Shown piece by piece: positions 36,120-43,687 of a DNA stretch of 64,000 bases. Source of the DNA: an uncultured Propionibacterium sp. (GTDB lineage: Bacteria > Actinomycetota > Actinomycetes > Propionibacteriales > Propionibacteriaceae); assembly GCA_938036835.1 (NCBI GenBank), contig CALHWB010000052.1, forward strand, positions 124,001 through 188,000, read 5' to 3'. The notes under the pieces are model-generated. The model searched no databases and had not been told where the DNA came from. It was given only the letters and a program-made list of their open reading frames with translations. Position numbers and translations under genes: made by a program. Within the stretch, counting starts at the first letter, position 1, and each line of letters starts with the position of its first letter.

Positions 36120-36125
36120 AGTCTA
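36120..36125 (-). promoter_or_regulatory. -10 element, probable leaderless start of the small membrane protein
   Basis: TAGACT on the minus strand is followed by 6 nt and the ATG at 36113. No ribosome-binding site is present, consistent with a leaderless message. Confidence 0.45.
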
Positions 36126-36133
36126 GAGGGCCG

Positions 36134-36155
36134 CTGGACGATCACTGGACGATCA
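36134..36155. repeat. Perfect 11-bp tandem duplication
   Basis: CTGGACGATCA occurs twice in direct succession (36134-36144, 36145-36155). It spans the stop codon of the MetE-like gene and lies 9 nt upstream of the -10-like element of the small membrane-protein gene. Confidence 0.7.
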
Positions 36156-37142
36156 GTTGAGCCGCTCAGCCAGTCTCGGCGTCGCCCGGCCCAGCTGTCG
36201 CAGCAGTTCGGTGGCTGATTCGATCGGCCAGGTTCCCAACCCACAGGCCGGCGTCATGATCACCCGGGCAGCCAGCAGGTCGGCGGGCAGACCCAGCTGT
36301 GTCAACCACTCAGCTGCTCTGCCGGCGATCTGGTCAGCGGTAGGCGTGCTCACCCGATCGGTGGGCCAGCAACCGCAGGCCAGTTCGCCGCCGGTGGCCA
36401 GCAACTCTGCCAGGGGGTCCAGATCTCGGGAAGCCACCTGACCGATGTCCAGGGCCAAGGTGGTGAAACCGGCTCGCCGGGCGAGTTCCACCGGGCAATC
36501 CGGTGCACACGAATGTAGCCACAGCCGCCGGCCACCGGCTGCGGCGACCGCCTCGGTGATGGCCCGCCAGGCCATCAGGATCTCGTCCCGTCCGGGGATC
36601 CGATGATTCCGAAGGCCCGAGAACCGGGCCACTCTACCCGTCAGCACCGCGCCGATCAGCGGTTCGTCGATCTGCAGCCAGATATCCCGAGTCAGCCGCA
36701 GCCGGAACTGCGCCACCAGCTCGCCGGCCGCCAGGGCCATCGCCTGGCCCAATTCCCGGCAGGCACCGCTGTCGGCAAGCGCATGGTTCATGGTGGGGTG
36801 CGGACCGAGCAACTGGGCGGCGAGGGTCCACGGGCCGGTCAGCGCGATCTTTACCGGCCCGGCGTGACCGTCGGCGAGTTCTTCGAAATCGTCGAGATCG
36901 TGGCGCCACCAACGAGCAGCGGTCGCCTGCTGGCCACTGCGTCCGCCCGTCAGCCGCCAGCCATCGGCGTCGAGGCCGATGGGCAGTTCAAGCCGGCCGA
37001 TGGTCCGCCCAATCATGCCCGAAGCCGCATCCCGCATCGGCAACTCCGGGAAGGGCACCGGGTCCGGGCATAACTCCAGCACGATATCGGCCGCCAACCG
37101 GAAATCGCGGCCCGGCATCGAACCAAGTGCAGTATGCCGCAA
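36153..37142 (-). CDS. Cobalamin-independent methionine synthase-like (MetE C-terminal fold) protein
   Basis: A 329-residue protein resembling the catalytic barrel of MetE, and the short homologue next to mnmA/ligA in mycobacteria (Rv3015c). Zinc-site-like residues are His and Cys in LWLHSCAPDC and Cys in MTPACGLGTW. The Glu expected between them is not evident: LALDIGQV stands in the usual position. It lacks the N-terminal folate domain, so it is unlikely to be a full methionine synthase and the substrate is unknown. The start is TTG at 37142, directly after the mnmA stop with GGTGGGA upstream. Confidence 0.82.
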   Translation of the reverse strand: MRHTALGSMPGRDFRLAADIVLELCPDPVPFPELPMRDAASGMIGRTIGRLELPIGLDADGWRLTGGRSGQQATAARWWRHDLDDFEELADGHAGPVKIALTGPWTLAAQLLGPHPTMNHALADSGACRELGQAMALAAGELVAQFRLRLTRDIWLQIDEPLIGAVLTGRVARFSGLRNHRIPGRDEILMAWRAITEAVAAAGGRRLWLHSCAPDCPVELARRAGFTTLALDIGQVASRDLDPLAELLATGGELACGCWPTDRVSTPTADQIAGRAAEWLTQLGLPADLLAARVIMTPACGLGTWPIESATELLRQLGRATPRLAERLN

Positions 37143-38243
37143 CTATCCCACCCCCAGCTGATCGCTGGATCGGCGGGTGGTCTGGATCACCGAACTGCCA
37201 ATCACCCGATCGCCGTCATAGCAAACCGCATACTGGCCGGGAGCTATCCCCGAACAAGGCTCGACCAGATCGATTACCACCTGCTCTCCCACCAGTTCGA
37301 TGTCGGCCGGCAGCCCTGCCCCGTGAGCACGCAATTGCACCAGCCCGCGCCAGCGGCCAACCGGGGCATCTCGTGTCCAGGTGGGTCGCACACCGCGCAA
37401 TCGGTCCACCGCCAGATCCGCGCGACCGCCCACCACCACGCGTCGCCGGCCGGGATCCACCGCTACCACATAGCGTGGCCGGCCATCGGTCGCAGGTATC
37501 CCCAGGTTCAGTCCCTTGCGTTGGCCGATGGTATACCGGTGGACGCCCTGATGGGCACCCAGCCGGTTCCCGGCCAGGTCAACGATCTCTCCCGGAGCCG
37601 CGCCGAGCTTCTCGGTTAGATAACCAGCGGTATTCCCGTCCGGGATGAAGCAGATGTCCGTGGAGTCGGGTTTGCCGGCGACCAGCAAACCCAGCCGGGC
37701 AGCTTCGGCGCGCACCTGGGATTTCAGCGAATCGCCCAATGGGAAGATGCTGCGCGCCAGCTGGGTGGCGTTCAGCACTCCGAGCACATAGGACTGGTCC
37801 TTGGCCAGGTCGCGGGCCCGCAGCAGTTCTGGTTGTCCGGTCGCGGTGTTGCGTAGCCGGGCGTAGTGTCCGGTTGCCACCGCATCGAATCCCAGGGCTA
37901 GGCCCTTCTCGAGTAAGGCGGCGAACTTGATGCGCTCGTTGCAGCGCAGGCAGGGGTTCGGGGTCCGCCCGGCGGCGTACTCGGCCAGGAAATCCTCGAT
38001 GACCTCTGCGGCGAAGCGAGCGGAGAAATCCCAAACATGGAAATCGATTCCCAGTCGATCGGCGACCCGGCGGGCATCGTGGACGTCCGCTAGCGAGCAA
38101 CAGCCCCGCGAACCGATCCGCTGGGCGAGTGGGGTGCGCGACAGTGCAAGATGCACACCCACCACCTCATGGCCGGCAGCCAGCAATCGGGCGGTAGCCA
38201 CTGCGGAATCCACCCCACCCGACATCGCCGACAGCACTAGCAT
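37143..38243 (-). CDS. mnmA: tRNA-specific 2-thiouridylase MnmA
   Basis: Thiolates U34 of Lys, Glu and Gln tRNAs, taking sulfur from a cysteine desulfurase. It has 366 residues. The PP-loop is SGGVDSAVA at residues 8-16. Catalytic Cys98 is in RTPNPCLRCN and the second Cys198 in STDICFIPDG, with KDQSYVLGVL between them. ATG at 38243 is the best start; GTG two codons upstream is possible. In related genomes iscS lies immediately upstream. Here only a short remnant is left, so the sulfur donor must be encoded elsewhere. Confidence 0.95.
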   Translation of the reverse strand: MLVLSAMSGGVDSAVATARLLAAGHEVVGVHLALSRTPLAQRIGSRGCCSLADVHDARRVADRLGIDFHVWDFSARFAAEVIEDFLAEYAAGRTPNPCLRCNERIKFAALLEKGLALGFDAVATGHYARLRNTATGQPELLRARDLAKDQSYVLGVLNATQLARSIFPLGDSLKSQVRAEAARLGLLVAGKPDSTDICFIPDGNTAGYLTEKLGAAPGEIVDLAGNRLGAHQGVHRYTIGQRKGLNLGIPATDGRPRYVVAVDPGRRRVVVGGRADLAVDRLRGVRPTWTRDAPVGRWRGLVQLRAHGAGLPADIELVGEQVVIDLVEPCSGIAPGQYAVCYDGDRVIGSSVIQTTRRSSDQLGVG

Positions 38244-38598
38244 GTGCACCTCACAACCCGCGAACCGACCCGATCCTGACCCAACCGATCCTAGGGGTAC
38301 GGGTAGGGTCTCGGGTAGCGCACCGGTTGGGCGGCCTCTTTCCCGAACGCCCCCACCGCGTCTGAATGGATTCAGGCCCCGGCCGCATGGGCTCACCCGC
38401 GACCGGGTGGTTCCGGCATGGCCGCGGCAACCGCGGGATGCAATGGAGTGGTGGCGGCATGATCGGAATAGGTTGGTTGGGGCCTATTATTCCAAGGCAC
38501 CGCGTTGCTCGGCGTAGTGTTGATCAACGTAGTAAAGTATGCCCGCACGATTCCGCAACCGGCCGTGAGGCCCATGAACCAGTTGGCCAGGAGGAGAG
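38244..38598. other. Intergenic region between divergent mnmA and glgX
   Basis: These 355 nt hold the cysteine desulfurase remnant (38393-38500, minus) and a 10-bp perfect palindrome GTTGATCAAC at 38519-38528, which could be an operator. TAAAGT at 38533-38538 on the plus strand and TACTTT on the minus strand are possible -10 hexamers. An AGGAGGAGAG ribosome site lies just before glgX. No other gene is supported. Confidence 0.45.
38393..38500 (-). pseudogene. N-terminal remnant of a cysteine desulfurase (NifS/IscS family)
   Basis: A 35-codon frame from a GTG at 38500 to TGA at 38393-38395 encodes TYSDHAATTPLHPAVAAAM. This is the near-invariant N-terminus of class V aminotransferase cysteine desulfurases (compare xYLDHAATTPxxPxVxxAM). 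After about 20 matching residues the similarity stops and a stop codon follows. No later part of the enzyme (PLP lysine, catalytic Cys) was found in the 150 nt before mnmA. The position and strand are exactly those of iscS upstream of mnmA in related actinobacteria. Best read as a deletion remnant. Confidence 0.65.
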
Positions 38599-40749
38599 AT
38601 GAAAACCGGGGAACTGGTCCGTCCGCCAGCGGGTGCTCTCGGGGCGAATCTTGTGCCTGGTGGCTGTGTCTTCCGGCTGTGGGCGCCGCGCGCCTCCCGG
38701 GTCGAACTGACGTTGATAGACGAGAACCGGAGCCAGTCCAATGTGGAGATGTCACTGGTGGAAGGAACCTGGCGGGCTTTCGTACCGGATATCGGGGCTG
38801 GGCAGCGTTACGGCTATCGCGTGCATGGCGAATGGGCTCCAGACGCCGGATTGCGGGCCAACCCGGCCAAGCTGCTGGTCGATCCATACGCGCGGGCTAT
38901 CACCTCCGGGGTGGACTATTCGGGCCCGATCCAGGATCACACTGCCAGATCGGACTACGAGCCGGACACCACCGATTCGTCGAGGTCGGTGCCGCTCTCG
39001 GTGGTGGTGGCACCCTCGCCGGCTCCGACGCCAATCGCCCGGCGTCGTCCGCTCAGCCAGTCGATCATCTATGAGACGCATCTACGCGGCTACACCCGGA
39101 TGCATCCCGATGTGCCCGAGCACCTGCGCGGCAGCTACGCCGGCCTGGCCTACCCAGCGGTAATCGAGCAATTCAAGAAGGTGGGTATCACCGCGGTCGA
39201 GTTGCTGCCCATCCAACACTTCATCAGCGAACCGTTCGTCATCCGGCGGGGGCTGTCTAACTACTGGGGCTACAACACCCTTGGCTATTTTGCCCCGCAT
39301 GCGGCCTACTGCTCGGTCGGTACGCTCGGCCAGCAGGTAACCGAGTTCAAACAGATGGTTTCGGCCCTGCACGAGGCGGGCATCGAGGTATTGCTCGATG
39401 TGGTCTACAACCACACCTGCGAGGCGTCCCATCAGGGTCCCACCTTGAGCTTCCGGGGCATCGATCATCGCGGCTACTACCGGTTGACCCCAGATCTCCG
39501 CAATGACTATGACGTTACCGGGTGCGGCAACTCGCTGGACACCTCGAATCCCGATGTGTTGCATCTGGTACTCGATTCGCTGCGCTATTGGGTGCAAGAG
39601 ATGGGCGTGGATGGTTTTCGCTTCGACTTGGCCACCACCCTGATTCGAGATGCCAACCATCACGTCGATCAACGGCACAGGTTCAAACAGGAGATCGCCG
39701 CCGATCCAACCTTTGACGGCATAAAGATGATCGTCGAGCCCTGGGATGTCGGCCCATTCGGCTATCAGGTCGGCCGCTGGGGACCGGGCTGGAGCGAATG
39801 GAACGACCGCTATCGCGGATCCGTGCGAGATTACTGGCGTGGCGCCGGTGGGGTGCAGGAACTTGCCACCAGGCTGTCGGGGTCGGCAGACCTGTTCGAT
39901 CACGAGGATCGACCGCCCTCGGCTAGCATCAACTTCATCACCGCCCACGACGGTTTTACGATGCGTGATCTGACCACCTATAACCACAAGCACAACCTTG
40001 CCAATGGCGAACAAAACCAGGATGGCTCCAACGATAATCGTTCCTGGAACTGTGGCGTCGAGGGCGAGACCGGCGACGAACAGATCGATGCGCTGCGCCA
40101 CCGACAGGTTCGCAACCTGATGGCGACGCTGCTGCTCAGTCGCGGGGTGCCGATGATCACGGCGGGCGATGAGCTAGGTCGCACCCAGCTCGGCAACAAT
40201 AACGCCTACTGCCAGGACAACCCGTTGGGTTGGGTGAATTGGGAGGACCGCGAGCGGTGGCGCGATGTCAGCGAACTCACCGCCCAGTTGACCCGGCTGC
40301 GCGCCCGGAACAAGCTGCTCTACTACGACGATTACCTGTACCACAATGAGGTGCTCGATGCGGAGGGCAACTCGCTACAGCGTTACAACCTGGCCTGGAT
40401 GAATGGCTACTCCGGCGAGATGGGCAATGCCGACTGGAACGACCCGGAGCGCCGCCTGCTGGGCATGTATCTGTCAGATCGCACCGAAGCGATATTGATC
40501 TGGTTTTACTCGGGCGCCGACCCAGTTCAGTTGACCATGCCGCCGGTGCCGTGGGGCACCAGGTATCGGATCATCGCCTCGACCGCCGACCCCGGTGAGC
40601 TACCCGCCCACGCTCTGCTGCCCATGCAGCATTGCCGGCTCCCCGGTCGCACGGTCGTGGTCATGAAGGTGGAGGTGCCCAGCACCGCGCGATCGGCCCG
40701 CGTCGGCAGCGCCCGTTCCGCCGCGCTAAGAGCCGAGAAGCCGGCCTAA
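38599..40749 (+). CDS. glgX: Glycogen debranching enzyme GlgX
   Basis: Cytosolic isoamylase-type enzyme that removes alpha-1,6 branches from phosphorylase-trimmed glycogen. It has 716 residues. The N-terminal CBM48 covers ~15-120 (RLWAPRASRVELTLID). The GH13 catalytic barrel has nucleophile Asp343 (GFRFDLATTL), acid/base Glu380 (IVEPWDVGP) and the third Asp in FITAHDGFTMRDL. A GAGETGDEQI loop and a C-terminal beta domain complete it. ATG is preceded by AGGAGGAGAG. It faces glgP and starts the alpha-glucan block. Confidence 0.95.
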   Translation: MKTGELVRPPAGALGANLVPGGCVFRLWAPRASRVELTLIDENRSQSNVEMSLVEGTWRAFVPDIGAGQRYGYRVHGEWAPDAGLRANPAKLLVDPYARAITSGVDYSGPIQDHTARSDYEPDTTDSSRSVPLSVVVAPSPAPTPIARRRPLSQSIIYETHLRGYTRMHPDVPEHLRGSYAGLAYPAVIEQFKKVGITAVELLPIQHFISEPFVIRRGLSNYWGYNTLGYFAPHAAYCSVGTLGQQVTEFKQMVSALHEAGIEVLLDVVYNHTCEASHQGPTLSFRGIDHRGYYRLTPDLRNDYDVTGCGNSLDTSNPDVLHLVLDSLRYWVQEMGVDGFRFDLATTLIRDANHHVDQRHRFKQEIAADPTFDGIKMIVEPWDVGPFGYQVGRWGPGWSEWNDRYRGSVRDYWRGAGGVQELATRLSGSADLFDHEDRPPSASINFITAHDGFTMRDLTTYNHKHNLANGEQNQDGSNDNRSWNCGVEGETGDEQIDALRHRQVRNLMATLLLSRGVPMITAGDELGRTQLGNNNAYCQDNPLGWVNWEDRERWRDVSELTAQLTRLRARNKLLYYDDYLYHNEVLDAEGNSLQRYNLAWMNGYSGEMGNADWNDPERRLLGMYLSDRTEAILIWFYSGADPVQLTMPPVPWGTRYRIIASTADPGELPAHALLPMQHCRLPGRTVVVMKVEVPSTARSARVGSARSAALRAEKPA

Positions 40750-40779
40750 CCCGAATACCTCGCGGTCGAGGCATTCGGG
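40750..40779. terminator. Strong hairpin after glgX
   Basis: CCCGAAT-A-CCTCG pairs with CGAGG-C-ATTCGGG around a 4-nt loop: 12 base pairs with a single A/C mismatch. It starts directly after the glgX stop codon. glgP converges from the other side ~230 nt away. The rest of the gap (40780-41007) shows nothing convincing. Confidence 0.7.
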
Positions 40780-41007
40780 CCGCCTGAATCCACCCGAGCC
40801 AACAAGGCATCGGGATGATCCGCACCTGGCCGGCTGGCGGTCGGTCGGGGCGCTCTCCGCTGCCGGGCCGGCGCAGTCCCCCACCCGCCGCCCGCAGTAT
40901 CCGGGGCACGCTACCTTAAACTGCGGGAGCCAGTCGCCCGCCGAATCGGTTGGGCGGCGCAGGCCGGCAGCGATTCCCGCGCCCCAGCCGGGTTTCGCAT
41001 GGTTCAC

Positions 41008-43647
41008 TCACTGCGACGCAAGCGTGGCCAATCCCATCTCGGCGCTGTTGGCCAGCAGCGGATGGCTGGGTACCACCCGGACGGTAAAGCCAATCAGGCC
41101 GGGAATCTGCACCTGTTTGTCGAGCCGGAACACATCCCCCTGGCTGGAGGCCCGGTCGTGACTGAACAGGCTGATGCGCACATTGCGGAGCTGATCGGTG
41201 GCATCGACATCACCGGCTACGAACTCCACTGCCACATCGTCGGGAGTCAGGCCATTCAGCTGCACGGTGGCCTCAAAGATGGCATTGGAACCGACCTCGA
41301 CGATGTCGGGTAGCTGCGATTCCAGCTTGGTCACCGTGACCGCGGGCCATGCTTGCCGGATCCGCTGCTTCCATGCGGCTAGTTGCCTGGCCACCGCGTC
41401 GTCCAGCATGCGTGCCGCCGCGGCTGCGGCTGGGGTGTAGTAATCGGTGACATAGTCGCGCACCATCCGGGTGGCCATCGCCTTCGGACCGAGTCCAGCC
41501 ACGGTGTCACGTATCATCTTCACCCATTCGGTGGGTATCCCATTTGCGTCCCGCGTATAGAACTTCGGAATGATCTCGCGTTCGATGATCTCGTAGATCG
41601 CCTCGGCCTCGGCCGCATCTCGCTCGGCCTGATCTCCGATGGCCTCGGCCGATGGAATCGCCCAGCCGAAGGCCGGGTTATACCATTCGTCCCACCAACC
41701 ATCGCTAATCGATAGGTTGAAAGCGCCGTTCATGGCTGCCTTCATGCCCGAGGTACCGCAAGCCTCCATCGGGCGCAGCGGGTTGTTCAGCCAGACATCG
41801 CAGCCCGGATACAGCGGCTTGGCCAACGAGATGTCATAGTCGGGCAGGAAGACCAGTTTGCCGCGTACCTCGTCCTGATCGGCGAACCGCACCATTTGCT
41901 GGATAAGCCCCTTACCGCTGTCGTCTGCCGGGTGTGCCTTTCCGGCGATCACTATCTGGATGGGCGTGTCGGGATGGTTGAGCAACTTCTTGAGACGTTC
42001 CGGCTGGCTGAGCATCAGGGTGAGTCGCTTGTAGGAAGCGCCCCGGCGGGCGAAGCCGATGGTGAGAGTGTGCGGATTGAGCGCCCCAGCAACCCAATCG
42101 CCGCTCTGGCCCCGCTGCCGGGCACTCCTCAGCAACCGCTCGCGGGCCATGCCGATCATCTGACCACGCATCTGGCGTTTCAGCGTCCAGATGAATAGAT
42201 CATCGACTCGCTCCAGGCCATTCCAATCCCAGCCATCGACGACCCCCTCGGCTGCCTCGGTAGGCGACTCCAGTACCTCCTTGAGGTTGGGATGCAACCA
42301 GGTCCGGGCATGCACGCCATTGGTGACCGATCCGATGGGCACCTCGCTGATGTCGAAACCAGGCCACAGGCCCTGGAACATCTGCCGGCTAACCTCACCG
42401 TGCAACCGGGAGACCCCGTTGGCTCGCTGACTCAGCCGCAGGCCAACCACCGCCATGTTGTAACGCCCGGGGTCTCCACCCGGGAAGGTCTCGGCGCCGA
42501 GGGCAAGTACCCGCTCAACCGGTACCGGTTGGAATCCTGCGAACTGGGCGTGGATCTGGTCCATCGTGAACCGGTCGATGCCGGCCGGCACCGGGGTGTG
42601 CGTGGTGAACAGCATGCCGGCTCGGGTCTTCTCGATGGCGGTGTCGAAGTCGTCGCCGCAATCGACCATATATTCCCGGATCCGTTCCATGCCCATGAAG
42701 ACCGCATGTCCCTCGTTGGCATGGAAGACGTCGGGCGCTGGATGGCCGGTAACCCGACAGTATTCCCGGATGGCCCGCACCCCGCCGATACCCAGCAATA
42801 CCTCCTGGGCCAAGCGGTGATCGGTGCCTCCGCCGTAGAGCTTGTCGGTGATCAGCCGCTCCCGCTCTATGTTGTCTTCCAGATTGGTGTCCATCAATAC
42901 CAGCGGGACGCGGCCCACCTGGGCAACCCACAGTTGCGCCCTGACCGGTGTCCCCTGGATCTCCACCGAGATATACGTCTGACGGCCGCGGTCATCCAGC
43001 AACTGCGAAATGGGCAACTCGTTCGGATCCAGCAACGGATAGCGTTCCTGTTGCCAGCCGCTGGCATTCAACGATTGGATGAAGTAGCCGTGGTGATAGA
43101 GCAGGCCTATCCCGATCAGTGGCGCACCGATGTCGGAGGCGGCTTTCAGATGATCGCCGGCCAGGATGCCCAGACCACCGGAGTATTGCGGCAGCACCTT
43201 AGCGATACCGAACTCGGCGGAGAAATATCCGATGGCCCTGGGCGCTTCGGGATGCTCCGCCGCATGGGCCTGATACCAGCGGTCACCGTGCAGATACTCT
43301 TGCAGATCGCTGTGCGCCAACTCCAGGCCACGGACGAAGCGGCGGTCACGTGCCAACGCCGCCAGTCGCTCGGGAGCCACCTGGGAAAGCATTTTCAGCG
43401 GGTCCCCGGTACTTGCCCACAGGTTTGGATCGACGCCGCGGAAGACCTCCTGGGTTTCCTCATGCCAACTCCAGCGCAGGTTACGTGCCAACTCGGCCAA
43501 CGGGCGGAGAGGCTCTGGCAGGACTGGCTGGACTATGAATCGTCTGATCGCTCGCACATCATCCAGGCTACTGAATTCGCCGATCGGTTGCCGGCCCCGG
43601 CCGATAACCGTTACTCCTTCGGGATCGCCCGGGAATTTCCTCGTCAT
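41008..43647 (-). CDS. glgP: Alpha-glucan phosphorylase
   Basis: PLP-dependent enzyme releasing glucose 1-phosphate from glycogen, or acting on GlgE-made glucan. It has 879 residues, an actinobacterial-type phosphorylase with N-terminal DUF3417-like part (ARNLRWSWHEETQEVFRGVD). Landmarks are YFSAEFGI, NEGHAVFMGMERI, TNGVHARTWLHP and the PLP lysine in EACGTSGMKAAMNGAFNLS. ATG at 43647 has AAAGGACAG upstream. It diverges from glgE across only 40 nt, so the two promoters overlap. Confidence 0.94.
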   Translation of the reverse strand: MTRKFPGDPEGVTVIGRGRQPIGEFSSLDDVRAIRRFIVQPVLPEPLRPLAELARNLRWSWHEETQEVFRGVDPNLWASTGDPLKMLSQVAPERLAALARDRRFVRGLELAHSDLQEYLHGDRWYQAHAAEHPEAPRAIGYFSAEFGIAKVLPQYSGGLGILAGDHLKAASDIGAPLIGIGLLYHHGYFIQSLNASGWQQERYPLLDPNELPISQLLDDRGRQTYISVEIQGTPVRAQLWVAQVGRVPLVLMDTNLEDNIERERLITDKLYGGGTDHRLAQEVLLGIGGVRAIREYCRVTGHPAPDVFHANEGHAVFMGMERIREYMVDCGDDFDTAIEKTRAGMLFTTHTPVPAGIDRFTMDQIHAQFAGFQPVPVERVLALGAETFPGGDPGRYNMAVVGLRLSQRANGVSRLHGEVSRQMFQGLWPGFDISEVPIGSVTNGVHARTWLHPNLKEVLESPTEAAEGVVDGWDWNGLERVDDLFIWTLKRQMRGQMIGMARERLLRSARQRGQSGDWVAGALNPHTLTIGFARRGASYKRLTLMLSQPERLKKLLNHPDTPIQIVIAGKAHPADDSGKGLIQQMVRFADQDEVRGKLVFLPDYDISLAKPLYPGCDVWLNNPLRPMEACGTSGMKAAMNGAFNLSISDGWWDEWYNPAFGWAIPSAEAIGDQAERDAAEAEAIYEIIEREIIPKFYTRDANGIPTEWVKMIRDTVAGLGPKAMATRMVRDYVTDYYTPAAAAAARMLDDAVARQLAAWKQRIRQAWPAVTVTKLESQLPDIVEVGSNAIFEATVQLNGLTPDDVAVEFVAGDVDATDQLRNVRISLFSHDRASSQGDVFRLDKQVQIPGLIGFTVRVVPSHPLLANSAEMGLATLASQ

Positions 43648-43669
43648 CTGTCCTTTCGCCGGCGCTAGG

Positions 43670-43681
43670 AACGCTAGCGTT
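43670..43681. promoter_or_regulatory. 12-bp palindrome with overlapping divergent -10 elements (glgP/glgE)
   Basis: AACGCTAGCGTT is self-complementary and contains TAGCGT on both strands. On the plus strand TAGCGT (43675-43680) is followed by 7 nt and the glgE GTG, suggesting a leaderless glgE mRNA. On the minus strand its mirror copy would give glgP a leader of about 17 nt containing the AAAGGAC ribosome site. Confidence 0.55.
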
Positions 43682-43687
43682 GGAGTC

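Noticed and set aside
38519..38528. GTTGATCAAC palindrome upstream of glgX as a repressor operator
   Set aside because: Only 10 bp and no regulator gene next to it; kept as a note in the intergenic entry but not claimed as a finding.
42292..43668. Long open frame (458 codons) antisense to glgP, and similar long antisense frames opposite dnaE, glgX and the EIIBC gene
   Set aside because: Each lies opposite a gene with full family motifs. Their products are His/Gln/Gly/Arg-rich with no recognisable domain, as expected for the complementary strand of high-GC coding DNA.
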